This document shows positions 32,354 to 40,619 of a DNA stretch of 64,000 bases, piece after piece (within the stretch, counting starts at the first letter, position 1; each line of letters begins with the position of its first letter). The notes under the pieces are model-generated. The model searched no databases, had not been told where the DNA came from, and worked only from the letters and a program-made list of their open reading frames with translations. The DNA is from DASZUK01 sp035547695 (GTDB lineage Bacteria; Actinomycetota; Acidimicrobiia; Acidimicrobiales; RAAP-2). A program made the translations under genes and the position numbers. The stretch covers positions 62,001 to 126,000 of the forward strand of contig DASZUK010000062.1 in NCBI GenBank assembly GCA_035547695.1, read 5' to 3'.

Positions 32354-32667
32354 CCAGGATCGATGCTGCGGCAGTGGGCGGGCGGACCCGGGGATATGCC
32401 TCGGGAAAGGCCGACTATCTGGCTCGATTGCGCAAGATCGAAGGGCAGGTCGGCGGTCTCCAGCGCATGATCGAAGAGGATCGTTGGTGTCCCGAGGTCG
32501 TGACCCAGATCGCCTCTGCGACCAGGGCCCTGCAAGAGGTCGCCGTCGGAATGCTGAACGACCATCTCGCGCACTGCGTCTTGGCAGCAGCTCGTCAATC
32601 CGACGACGACGCTCAGACCCAGCTGCGCGAGGTGGCTGCCACGATCCGCCAGGTCGTGCGGCTATGA
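32350..32667 (+). CDS. csoR: CsoR/FrmR-family metal-sensing repressor 1
   Basis: A 105-residue helical repressor. The family pattern is LARLRKIEGQVGGLQRMIEE, then RWCPEVVTQIASAT with the first cysteine and DHLAHCVLAA with the histidine and second cysteine. These three ligands are those of copper-sensing CsoR proteins, which leave DNA when Cu(I) binds. It is coupled to the SHOCT gene by ATGA. Likely targets are the dyads at 31217-31240, 31930-31946 and 35346-35362. Confidence 0.9.
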   Translation: MTRIDAAAVGGRTRGYASGKADYLARLRKIEGQVGGLQRMIEEDRWCPEVVTQIASATRALQEVAVGMLNDHLAHCVLAAARQSDDDAQTQLREVAATIRQVVRL

Positions 32668-32726
32668 CCCGCCCCGAACCTCCAACCAACATCCGAACTC
32701 ACACCAACGATCCGGAGGTACTGAAG

Positions 32727-33044
32727 ATGACCACAACTACCCGCAACCAACCTACTCAGGGCGCTTCGACCGAAGGCCCGCCTACGCCTGCGCTCGCCGA
32801 TCATCGGCGGCGGGCCAGTATCAACATCACGCCAGCGGAGCGCGCCGGTCGGATCGGTCTTGGACTCGCTGCCGTCGTCGTCGGCGCCATTCTGCTGGCT
32901 GGGGCGAGCAGCGTGGTGGCGGTGGTGCTCGAAGCGCTCCTGGTCGCCGCCGGCCTCGACCTCGTCGTCACCGGCGCTACCGGCCACTGCCCCCTCTACG
33001 CCAAGCTCGGCCACGTGCCGGCCTCTCTCCGGAGGACGTCATGA
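32727..33044 (+). CDS. DUF2892/YgaP-like small membrane protein
   Basis: A 105-residue protein. GGAGGT lies 9 bases before the ATG at 32727. An N-terminal tail of 40 polar residues leads to two helices (about 47-63 and 65-82, IGLGLAAVVVGAILLAG and VVAVVLEALLVAAGLDLV) and the family signature GHCPLYAKLG. DUF2892 proteins resemble the membrane anchor of the YgaP rhodanese and are common in sulfur and metal stress loci. The stop overlaps the next small gene (ATGA). Confidence 0.8.
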   Translation: MTTTTRNQPTQGASTEGPPTPALADHRRRASINITPAERAGRIGLGLAAVVVGAILLAGASSVVAVVLEALLVAAGLDLVVTGATGHCPLYAKLGHVPASLRRTS

Positions 33045-33298
33045 CCGCCCGAGGGCGGCACCCAGCCGGGGACGAGACCCGGGCCCCGAGCCACGACATG
33101 GACGACATGGGCCACATGGGCCACATGGGCCATGGTCGGCACGGCTTCATGATGATCGCCTGCTGCATCCCGATGCTCATCATCGCCATCGTCCTGGTGG
33201 CCACGGGCGTTGTTGGCTTCGGGTTCATCGTGGTGGCTCTGGCCTGCACGGTGATGATGGCCTTCATGATGGGCGCCATGAACCACGGCGGCGACTAA
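33041..33298 (+). CDS. Met/His-rich two-helix membrane protein
   Basis: An 85-residue protein. Residues 17-37 hold repeated DMDDMGHMGHMGHGRH-type Met/His pairs, followed by two helices (FMMIACCIPMLIIAIVLVAT and FIVVALACTVMMAFMMG) that carry further Met and Cys. Such sequences bind copper or silver ions in periplasmic and membrane chaperones. The gene is coupled to the DUF2892 gene by ATGA in the CsoR unit. No named family is claimed; a copper-binding role is inferred from composition and place. Confidence 0.7.
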   Translation: MTARGRHPAGDETRAPSHDMDDMGHMGHMGHGRHGFMMIACCIPMLIIAIVLVATGVVGFGFIVVALACTVMMAFMMGAMNHGGD

Positions 33299-33358
33299 CC
33301 GGGCCACCGGCAGGCCCGAGGCCCCGACCCCACCACCACAGTCCCAAAGGAGAAGGCC

Positions 33359-33955
33359 ATGAACATGACGTCACGATCGAAGTCCGACAGTGGGGGCTCG
33401 GCTCGTTCCATCCCTCGGGTCGTGGTCGGCGTGGACGATTCGCCCGGCGCACGGGCCGCGCTGCGTGCCGCCGCCCAAGAGGCTCAATGGAGGGCTGGCG
33501 AGCTGGAGGTCATCTGCTGCTGGGTCATGCCCGGGGGGCACAACGGCCACGCCAAGGTGCCCGGACCACTGCGCGAGGCGTGCCTCGACGAAGCACAGGC
33601 GACCCTCGACCGGGTCGTCGACGAGGTTCTGGGCGGCTCGCCGGCCGTGCCGGTGGTCCGGACCGTCGGCGAACCGACGCCAGAGAAGACGCTCGTGGCG
33701 GCCAGTACGACCGCTGATCTTGTCGTGGTCGGTTCTCACGGCCGAGGGGGTTTCACCCGACTGGTTCTGGGCTCCGTCAGCACCCAGGTCGTCCACCACG
33801 CCCACTGCCCGGTCCTCGTCGTCCCACCCGGCAATGACGTGGCCGGGCCGCCGGATTCGCTAGCGGTTGACACCCAGGCAACACCGACCGTGGGCACCGA
33901 TGCCGTCGGCGATCCGGTCCGCCAAACCATGCACCAACCAAGGAGGACGCCATGA
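33359..33955 (+). CDS. Universal stress protein (UspA family)
   Basis: A 198-residue protein with one Usp domain over residues 19-160: VVVGVDDSPGARAALRAAA at the start and VVGSHGRGGFTRLVLGSVST near the end, the G-x2-G-x9-G-S/T pattern of ATP-binding Usp proteins. The last 40 residues are a low-complexity tail. A clear AAAGGAGAA site precedes the ATG. The stop overlaps the next small gene (ATGA). It likely contributes to stress survival within the metal island. Confidence 0.9.
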   Translation: MNMTSRSKSDSGGSARSIPRVVVGVDDSPGARAALRAAAQEAQWRAGELEVICCWVMPGGHNGHAKVPGPLREACLDEAQATLDRVVDEVLGGSPAVPVVRTVGEPTPEKTLVAASTTADLVVVGSHGRGGFTRLVLGSVSTQVVHHAHCPVLVVPPGNDVAGPPDSLAVDTQATPTVGTDAVGDPVRQTMHQPRRTP

Positions 33956-34194
33956 CGAACTTTCTCGCGTCGAACTGGATCTGGATCCTGCTCGTCGTCG
34001 GATTCCTCTACTTGTCGTTCGGTCGCCGCCGGGGCGGGATGGGCCGTGGCATGGGCGGTGGCTGCGGCGGCGGCGGCCAGGCGAGCCGTCAGGATCCGTC
34101 GGACGACCGCCAGGATCCGTCGGACGACCACCAGCCAGAACCAGGCGTCGATGAGCACGAACCGGCCACCACTCGGCGGCATCGAGGCTGCTGA
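33952..34194 (+). CDS. Small single-helix Gly/Met-rich protein, DUF2933-like
   Basis: An 80-residue protein with one helix (about 8-24, NWIWILLVVGFLYLSFG), a Gly/Met/Cys stretch (GGMGRGMGGGCGGGG) and a polar tail that contains QDPSDD twice. The two QDPSDD copies come from a 19-base direct repeat (34090-34108 and 34111-34129). It resembles the small DUF2933 proteins of copper loci. It is coupled to the stress-protein gene by ATGA. Confidence 0.65.
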   Translation: MTNFLASNWIWILLVVGFLYLSFGRRRGGMGRGMGGGCGGGGQASRQDPSDDRQDPSDDHQPEPGVDEHEPATTRRHRGC

Positions 34195-34253
34195 GCAGCG
34201 TCAATCTCTTGGCGAGGCGTCCGAGCGGATACTCGTCCTCCGAGGCTCCAAAG

Positions 34254-35273
34254 ATGACTGACATCGCAGCAGTGTCGGCCGACGCCCGGCCCTCCACGAT
34301 CCGCATGATCTGGATAGCGGCGGCGCTCGGCGGCTGCTTCGTGCTCATCCGGTCCGGACTGGCCGACGCCCCCACTCTGTGGTTCGCCACGCTCCGCGCT
34401 CTTCTCGCCGGGATCGTGCTCGTCGGGCTCGCCACCGCCCGCCACCGGCCGGTGCCCCACGGAGCACGCCAATGGGGTATCGTCGCCGCCCTCGGTCTGG
34501 CCAACGGCACGATCGGGCTCGGCGCCATGTACCTGGGCGCCGCCCACCTCTCGACGGGTGTGGCGTCGGTGGTCGCCAACGCCCAGCCGCTGCTCATCGT
34601 CCTGCCCGCCTGGGCGCTCTACCGGGAGCGGCCGACCCGCCGGGTAATCACCGGACTGGTCGTCGGCATCGTCGGGCTGATCATTGTCGCCATTCCCGCA
34701 GGCGGCGGCTCGGGGGCCGTCCTGTCGCTCAGCTCTGCCGCGGCGGCTACCACCGGCACGCTCATTGCCCGACGCCTCGGCACCCTCGACAACCTCGCCG
34801 CTGCCGGATGGTCGTTCCTCCTCGGCGCCGTCGGCCTCGCCGGGTGGTCGGCCGCTACCGAGGGAGTCCCGCAAATCCATTGGAATGTCCAGTTCGTCGC
34901 CATCCTCGCCTTTCTCGGCATCATCGGCACGGCCGCCGTCTACGTGGCCTGGTTCAAAGAAGCCCGCCGATGCCCGCTCTACCGTCTCGCCGCATGGACC
35001 TTCGCCGTGCCCCTCTTCGGGCTCGCTCTTGCCGTTGTCGTCAACGGCGAGCGCCCGTCGCTCGCCACGGCCTCCGGCTTGTTCGTCGTGCTCGTATCGA
35101 TGTGGATCGTGCTGGGCGGCAGGCGGCAACGCCGCGCCGCTGATCGGTCTCCCTTCCTTACGGCAGAGTCCCTGACCGAGACCGACACCCCGCCGGATGA
35201 CCGCACGATCATTGCCCCCCCTCCGAGGCCCGAGTGCCCGGGTGGGGGCCACAAGTTCCCGGGCAGCGGTTAG
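34254..35273 (+). CDS. EamA/DMT-family transporter
   Basis: A 339-residue membrane protein with about ten helices and two EamA repeats (first GGCFVLIRSGLADAPTLWFA to GLIIVAIPAGG; second LSSAAAATTGTLIARRLG to SMWIVLGG). This is the layout of drug/metabolite exporters such as YdcZ- or RhtA-like proteins. The substrate cannot be read from the sequence. The start at 34254 is the first that gives a normal N-terminus; a longer frame exists. It lies between the stress gene and the second P1B ATPase. Confidence 0.85.
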   Translation: MTDIAAVSADARPSTIRMIWIAAALGGCFVLIRSGLADAPTLWFATLRALLAGIVLVGLATARHRPVPHGARQWGIVAALGLANGTIGLGAMYLGAAHLSTGVASVVANAQPLLIVLPAWALYRERPTRRVITGLVVGIVGLIIVAIPAGGGSGAVLSLSSAAAATTGTLIARRLGTLDNLAAAGWSFLLGAVGLAGWSAATEGVPQIHWNVQFVAILAFLGIIGTAAVYVAWFKEARRCPLYRLAAWTFAVPLFGLALAVVVNGERPSLATASGLFVVLVSMWIVLGGRRQRRAADRSPFLTAESLTETDTPPDDRTIIAPPPRPECPGGGHKFPGSG

Positions 35274-35329
35274 TCGGTGGCCGTCATGCAGGTTCCCGCC
35301 GGGATGGCTCCCATAGCCCAGATGCTCTC

Positions 35330-35430
35330 GGACTAGGGCCCAAAGCCCCTACCCTGTAGGGGTATCACCGGTCAGACTGGTGATCATGGTGCGAAGCAAC
35401 TCTATGGACGGTCCGGTGGAAGGAGAGCTG
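35330..35430 (+). promoter_or_regulatory. Promoter/leader block with CCCCTA-N5-TAGGGG dyad, copy D
   Basis: The dyad CCCCTA (35346-35351) N5 TAGGGG (35357-35362) is the same as in the DoxX promoter on the opposite strand. The whole block matches it at about 80 of 100 bases. It precedes the CPD-type P1B ATPase and so probably gives metal-responsive control by CsoR. Confidence 0.6.
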
Positions 35431-35523
35431 TTCAGCCGGTCCCAGCCAGGTGACATCGAGCCCAATTGCGCATGGCCGCAGTCACACCCGCCTCACCCCA
35501 GCCCCGGAGCCCAACATGCCTGA
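35386..35523 (+). other. Possible leader ORF that overlaps the P1B ATPase start
   Basis: A 45-codon frame from ATG 35386 begins MVRSNSMDG and ends at TGA 35521-35523, 8 bases inside the ATPase gene. The duplicated block upstream of DoxX begins MVRTNAVDS in frame with that gene. The similarity may reflect only DNA duplication. No ribosome-binding site is seen, so translation is uncertain. Confidence 0.3.
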
Positions 35524-38179
35524 CACCGTCCACTCCGTTCACGACAACGAGGCCGTCGCCGTACTCGATGTCAGCGGGCCGCACTGGGCCTCCGAACAGG
35601 CCGTCGTCACCGCCGTCCTGTCGCGTCGTCCCGGCGTGCTGCAGGTCGAGGCCAACCCGGTTGCGCAGAGTGCGACGGTCACCTTTGACCCTTCGCTCAC
35701 GTCTCTGGCTGCACTGCGTGGCTGGGTGATCGACTGCGGTTACCACTGCGTGGGTCAGTCGGTTCCCAACCACCTCTGCGACCCGATGACGGAACCCCAA
35801 CCGGGCAACCCCCACGACCGGGGCCCCCAACCGGCGGACAGCATCGCCGCGCCCGATAGCCATGCCGATGTAGGCGGACAGGCGGATCACGACGGTAGTA
35901 GCCACAACGCTCATGTTGCCCACGACGATGACGCTGCAATTGCTGGGCACATCGCACAAGGTGGACCAACCACGACCACGCCGGCCGATCACGACCACGC
36001 CGACCACGGCCACGCCGACCACGACCACGCCGACCACGACCACGACCACGACCACAACCACAACCACGCCGACCACGACCAGGCCGTCGCTGGTGGCTCT
36101 CAGGAGATGTCGCCACACGAAATGATGGGGCACGGCGGGCACGGCGGGATGTCGATGGCAGCGATGGTCGCCGATATGCGGAACCGGTTCCTGGTTGCGG
36201 TCGTGTTCTCGATCCCGATCCTGATGTGGTCGTCGATCGGCAGCAGCGTGTTCGGGCTACACCTGCCGGTGCCGTTTGGTTGGCGGCCAGACGTATGGGA
36301 GCTGTTACTGAGCCTGCCGGTGATCTTCTACTCCTGTTTGATCTTCTTCGACGGGGCGGTGCGGGCGTTACGAGCGCACACGTTGGACATGATGGTGCTG
36401 GTCGCGGTGGCGATCGGCTCAGGCTGGCTGTACTCGCTGATCGTGACCTTGACCGGTGGCGGGGACGTCTTCTACGAGGCGGCCAGTGTGCTGGCTTCGT
36501 TCGTGTTGCTCGGGCATTGGTTCGAGATGCGGGCTCGGGGCGGCGCCAACGACGCCCTGCGCACGCTGCTCGACCTCGCGCCGCCCAAGGCGCTGGTGCT
36601 GCGCGACGGGCAGCCGGTCGAGGTCCCGACTGCCGAGGTGGCGGTCGGTGATCTGTTGCTGGTTCGCCCGGGAGCGAAGATCGCCGTGGACGGGGTGGTC
36701 ACCGATGGGGAGTCCGATGTCGACGAATCGATGGTGACTGGGGAGAGTCTGCCGGTGCACAAGGTGTCCGGCGACACGGTGATCGGGGCCACCTTGAACA
36801 CCACCGGAACCGTACGGGTCACGGCCACCAAGGTCGGCGCGGACACCGCCCTGGCCCAGATCGTCAAGCTGGTCCAGCAGGCGCAGAACTCCAAGGCTCC
36901 CGGGCAGCGGTTGGCCGACAGGGCGGCGTTCTGGCTGGTACTGGTCGCCCTGATCGGCGGGGGGCTGACGCTGGCGGTCTGGTCGCTGGCCAGTAACCGG
37001 CCCTTCAGCGCGGCGATCCTGTTCGCGATCACCGTCGTCGTGGTCACCTGCCCGGACGCGCTGGGATTGGCCACCCCGACCGCGATCATGGTCGGCACCG
37101 GGCTCGGGGCCAAACGCGGGGTGCTGTTCAAGAACGCCCTGGCGCTGGAGACCTCGGCGCACATCGACACGGTGGTGATGGACAAGACTGGCACTCTCAC
37201 CCAGGGGCGGCCGCAGGTCACCGACATCGCCGCGCTCGTCCTGGCCCAGTCCGAGCTGCTGCGACTGGTCGCCGCCGTCGAGCGCGACTCCGAACACCCC
37301 CTCGCCGCTGCCATCGTGGCCTACGCCCAAGAACACGACGTGCCGCCGGCTAGCGCCGACGGATTCGTGAACGTGCCCGGGCACGGCACGATCGCCCAGG
37401 TCGACGGGCGACGCGTGCTGGTCGGCAACGACCGGCTCCTTGAGCGTGAGCACGTCGCCCTCGGCGACTTGGCCGCTCGCCGAGATGCGTTCACGGCCAG
37501 CGGGCGTACCGCCGTGCTGGTCGCGGTCGACGGCGCCCCGGCCGGGATCATCGCACTGGCTGACGAGCCCCGCCCCACCGCGGCCGCCGCCGTCGCCTCC
37601 CTGCACGAGGCCGGCATCCAGGTCGTCATGCTTACCGGCGATAACGCTGTCACCGCGGACCGAATTGCCGGCCAGTTGGGCATCGATACCGTCATCGCCC
37701 AGGTGCTCCCCGAAGGCAAGGCCACCAAGATCGCCGAGCTGCAAGCAGCCGGCCGCAAGGTGGCGATGGTGGGCGACGGCGTCAACGATGCCCCGGCCCT
37801 GGCCCTGGCCGACCTGGGCATCGCCATCGGTGCGGGGACCGACGTCGCCATCGAGGCGGCCGATGTCGTGCTCATGCACTCGGATCCCCTCGACGTGCCG
37901 GTTGCCTTGCGCATCGGGCGGGGCACCCTGCACAAAATGCGCCAGAACCTCGGCTGGGCGATCGGCTACAACGCCATCGCGCTGCCTATCGCCGCCGGTG
38001 TGTTCGCCTCCGTCGGATTCACCCTGCGCCCCGAGATCGCCGCTATCACTATGGCCGGGTCCAGCATCATCGTCGCCCTCAACGCCCTGGCCCTCAAGCG
38101 ACTCCGACTGCCCGCCCCCGCCGTCGACGGCCCGCCCCGCAGCACTCCTGCTGATCAGCTCTCGGTGGCCCGGCCATGA
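35516..38179 (+). CDS. P1B-type metal ATPase with CPD motif and His-rich N-terminus
   Basis: An 887-residue transporter from ATG 35516 (GTG 35450 is possible). The N-terminus resembles an HMA fold (residues 14-78) but has no CxxC. A tail rich in Asp-His pairs (158-188) and a GHGGHGGMS-type segment follow. The core has TGESLPVHK, DKTGT at 556-560, SEHPLA and GDGVNDAPAL. The ion-site motif reads CPD at 512-514 (VVTCPDALGLATP), not CPC, CPH or SPC. The His-rich region recalls CopB-type pumps, but CPD is not a standard class, so the ion is uncertain (copper, or a divalent metal). A CsoR-like dyad lies upstream and the next gene overlaps by ATGA. Confidence 0.88.
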   Translation: MPDTVHSVHDNEAVAVLDVSGPHWASEQAVVTAVLSRRPGVLQVEANPVAQSATVTFDPSLTSLAALRGWVIDCGYHCVGQSVPNHLCDPMTEPQPGNPHDRGPQPADSIAAPDSHADVGGQADHDGSSHNAHVAHDDDAAIAGHIAQGGPTTTTPADHDHADHGHADHDHADHDHDHDHNHNHADHDQAVAGGSQEMSPHEMMGHGGHGGMSMAAMVADMRNRFLVAVVFSIPILMWSSIGSSVFGLHLPVPFGWRPDVWELLLSLPVIFYSCLIFFDGAVRALRAHTLDMMVLVAVAIGSGWLYSLIVTLTGGGDVFYEAASVLASFVLLGHWFEMRARGGANDALRTLLDLAPPKALVLRDGQPVEVPTAEVAVGDLLLVRPGAKIAVDGVVTDGESDVDESMVTGESLPVHKVSGDTVIGATLNTTGTVRVTATKVGADTALAQIVKLVQQAQNSKAPGQRLADRAAFWLVLVALIGGGLTLAVWSLASNRPFSAAILFAITVVVVTCPDALGLATPTAIMVGTGLGAKRGVLFKNALALETSAHIDTVVMDKTGTLTQGRPQVTDIAALVLAQSELLRLVAAVERDSEHPLAAAIVAYAQEHDVPPASADGFVNVPGHGTIAQVDGRRVLVGNDRLLEREHVALGDLAARRDAFTASGRTAVLVAVDGAPAGIIALADEPRPTAAAAVASLHEAGIQVVMLTGDNAVTADRIAGQLGIDTVIAQVLPEGKATKIAELQAAGRKVAMVGDGVNDAPALALADLGIAIGAGTDVAIEAADVVLMHSDPLDVPVALRIGRGTLHKMRQNLGWAIGYNAIALPIAAGVFASVGFTLRPEIAAITMAGSSIIVALNALALKRLRLPAPAVDGPPRSTPADQLSVARP
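35987..36079 (+). repeat. Tandem GACCAC-type coding repeat (His-rich)
   Basis: Short GACCAC and GACCACGCC units repeat over about 93 bases and encode the Asp-His-rich part of the P1B ATPase N-terminus. The repeat keeps frame and is likely a metal-binding region prone to slippage. Confidence 0.8.
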
Positions 38180-40434
38180 CCCCGGCACCAACCCAGCCTG
38201 ATAGTGGATCGCTCACCCCGGCGTCAGACGGCTGCGCGTGTAACGAACCCCCGCCCTCCGACGACGGCAGGCTCGAGGTGCCGGCCGGGGCGTGCGCGCC
38301 CTGCATCGCGCACCTGAGCACGCTGACCCAACAGGCCGCCGCCACCCGAGACGTCCTGGCGACGGAGACCGAGCCGCTGGTCAGCCTCACGCACCTGCTC
38401 CGACTGTGCCGCGACCATCACCCGCTGCTGTGGGAACGCCGTGGCGACCCCGCCACGGACGCCGCCCTCACCGCCCGCCTCGCGCCGCTCACTGCCCTGA
38501 CACCGGACACCCCGAGCGAGGGGCACTTGGACGACATCACCCGAGCCGTCCTGGCCGCCTCCCTGGACCCCAGCCGCGGCGGCGACCCTGACGATGGCCT
38601 GCCCGCGGTCGTAGTCGCGCACGCCCTCGCCGACTGGCTGGACACCCACTACGCGCACACGTTCGCTGACTCCTTCCGCCGACGTAGCCCCTACCAGCCC
38701 AGTGTCGGCGACCCGCTCCCGCTCGACGCCCCCGACCTCCGCCAGCTCACCGCCTTGGCCCCTACCGCCCCGCCCTGGCGACTGGCGAACCGCCTCGACC
38801 AGACCCGCCACGTCCGCCTCGCCGGTCAATGGGCGACCCAGTTCCGGGTGGTGTTCGACTACCGCCTCTACGAGACCCTCAACGGCCTGATCGGCCCGGA
38901 CACCATCATCGCGACCTGCCACCCCAACGGGCAGCTCACCGAGATCGCCATGCCCCCGGCAACCGAGCCGCAGCTGACCGGGTCACAGGCGGCCCAGGCA
39001 CCGTCAACCGAGTCGCAGGACAGCCAGCAGCGCCGCTACCCGATCGGGCCGGCCGACCCCCACCGACAGCACGAGCAGATCACCCATCTCCTCACCGCTG
39101 CGACCGCCGCCGGCGCGACGATCATCGTGCTGCCCGAGCTCACGGTCACCGGTGCCCTCGCCGCCCACCTCGAACACTGGGTGCGCCGCCCCGAGGGGCC
39201 CCGGCTGCTGCTTGCCGGCACCTACCACCACCAGGCTCCCGGCTCGACACCAGACGGATCGGGCCCGATCCGTCGCAACACCGCGCTGGCGTGGGTGCGC
39301 GGCGACGACCAGCCCCTGCGCCACGACAAGTACGCCCCTGCCGACCACCCGGTCCGCGAAGACACCACGCCCGACGGCTGGCCGGAACTGCGCGTCTACG
39401 TCACCAGCGACGGCTGGCACCTGGCTATCGTGATCTGCCGAGACCTGCTCGACCCCACCGCGGTGCACGCGCTCTGCGAGGCCGGGGTCAACCTGCTGCT
39501 GGTCCCGGCCATGAGCGAAACCCTGATGCCCTTCGGCGGTCCCGCCGCCCAGCTCGTCGGTTGCACCCAAGCGCTCGTCGCTATAGCGAACAACCCCGCC
39601 GACTGGTCCACCAGCGACCAACCCAGCGGCCCCCAACCGGCCCACGCCCTCTTCGGCCATCCCGGCTATGGCCAACTGACCCGCCGCGTCCCCGCCGACC
39701 CCGAACCTGGCCCCGGGGTCGCGCTGCTAAGCGTGCACAGCGGCCAACTCGCCTGGCACCCCGCACCGCCCATCGAGCCCCAAGCCTCGCCGGACACGGT
39801 CAACAAGGCCGTCGACCACCGCCCCGGCTGGACCGGCACTCTTGCTGCCCTCACGACCCCCAGCCCAGCCCCACAGGCACCAAGTGTGAGCCTGCGTACC
39901 GCTGCCGTGCTGGTCTTGCTCCGCGACACCCCAACCGGCCCCCGCGTCCTGCTGACCCGCCGCACCCCCGACCTGGCCGACTACCCCGGTCAGCTCGTAT
40001 TTCCCGGCGGCGCTACCGACCCCACCGACAGCGGACCGGTCGCCACCGCGCTTCGCGAAGCCACTGAAGAAGTCGGCCTCGATCCCGCCACTGTGCACGT
40101 CATCGGCTGCCTGCCCCCGCACGTTCTGCCCGAGAGCGGTTTCCTGGTCATTCCGGTGCTGGCCTGGACCACCCACCCCAGCTATCCCGCCCCGGTCAAC
40201 CTCGCCGAAGTCGACGGTCTCACCGAACGTCCCCTCACCGATCCCACCGGCGATCCCACCGTCGCCGCCCAGGTCCGTATCGCCCAGTCCGGTGCCACGT
40301 GGGACGGGCAGACGACCGAACCTGCCCTGTTGGGCAGCATGACCCGTACGGTCCTCGCTCAGCTCCGCAGAGCCCTGGCGAACACCGACTCCGGCACACG
40401 TCGCCCCCGGATCACCAAAGCACTGCACGCGTGA
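38176..40434 (+). CDS. Nitrilase-family amidohydrolase fused to CoA-type Nudix hydrolase
   Basis: A 752-residue protein. Residues 1-290 are a region I do not recognise, with CACNEPP and CAPCIAHL early (four cysteines) and a helical stretch of DHHPLLW and VVFDYRLYETLNGLI type. Residues 295-560 are a carbon-nitrogen hydrolase with the Glu-Lys-Cys triad E321 (VLPELTVTG), K385 (RHDKYAPAD) and C421 (VICRDLLD). Residues 575-745 are a Nudix domain: LTRRTPDLADYPGQLVFPGG (the CoA-pyrophosphatase signature region) and REATEEVGL from 627. The ATG overlaps the P1B ATPase stop (ATGA). Substrates are unknown; the pairing suggests amide or nucleotide-cofactor cleanup coupled to metal stress. Confidence 0.85.
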   Translation: MTPAPTQPDSGSLTPASDGCACNEPPPSDDGRLEVPAGACAPCIAHLSTLTQQAAATRDVLATETEPLVSLTHLLRLCRDHHPLLWERRGDPATDAALTARLAPLTALTPDTPSEGHLDDITRAVLAASLDPSRGGDPDDGLPAVVVAHALADWLDTHYAHTFADSFRRRSPYQPSVGDPLPLDAPDLRQLTALAPTAPPWRLANRLDQTRHVRLAGQWATQFRVVFDYRLYETLNGLIGPDTIIATCHPNGQLTEIAMPPATEPQLTGSQAAQAPSTESQDSQQRRYPIGPADPHRQHEQITHLLTAATAAGATIIVLPELTVTGALAAHLEHWVRRPEGPRLLLAGTYHHQAPGSTPDGSGPIRRNTALAWVRGDDQPLRHDKYAPADHPVREDTTPDGWPELRVYVTSDGWHLAIVICRDLLDPTAVHALCEAGVNLLLVPAMSETLMPFGGPAAQLVGCTQALVAIANNPADWSTSDQPSGPQPAHALFGHPGYGQLTRRVPADPEPGPGVALLSVHSGQLAWHPAPPIEPQASPDTVNKAVDHRPGWTGTLAALTTPSPAPQAPSVSLRTAAVLVLLRDTPTGPRVLLTRRTPDLADYPGQLVFPGGATDPTDSGPVATALREATEEVGLDPATVHVIGCLPPHVLPESGFLVIPVLAWTTHPSYPAPVNLAEVDGLTERPLTDPTGDPTVAAQVRIAQSGATWDGQTTEPALLGSMTRTVLAQLRRALANTDSGTRRPRITKALHA

Positions 40435-40570
40435 CCCCGAAGGATGCCCCTCACGGGGTCGTGGCAACCAGCTCGGGCGAGAGTCCGGTAGTCCGCAGAT
40501 AGCCCTGAAAGCAACCCATAAACCAAGCCATTCCTTGTCGCTTCCGTCACCGATAGAGCGCCGGCCTGTA

Positions 40571-40585
40571 TACCCCGGTGGGGTA
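40571..40585. promoter_or_regulatory. CsoR-like palindrome upstream of csoR2
   Basis: TACCCCGGTGGGGTA, a perfect dyad of TACCCC-N3-GGGGTA, lies 35 bases before the second csoR start. It is the typical form of a CsoR operator and suggests autoregulation of the csoR2-permease unit. Confidence 0.7.
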
Positions 40586-40619
40586 AGATGAGGCGACGAC
40601 GACCAGGAGGATGGCCGAG

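Noticed and set aside
35987..36079. GACCAC repeats as a possible CRISPR array
   Set aside because: Units are 6-12 bases with no spacers and encode Asp-His pairs in frame.
36419..38191. Minus-strand frame of 590 codons opposite the CPD ATPase
   Set aside because: Antisense shadow of a gene with all P-type ATPase motifs.
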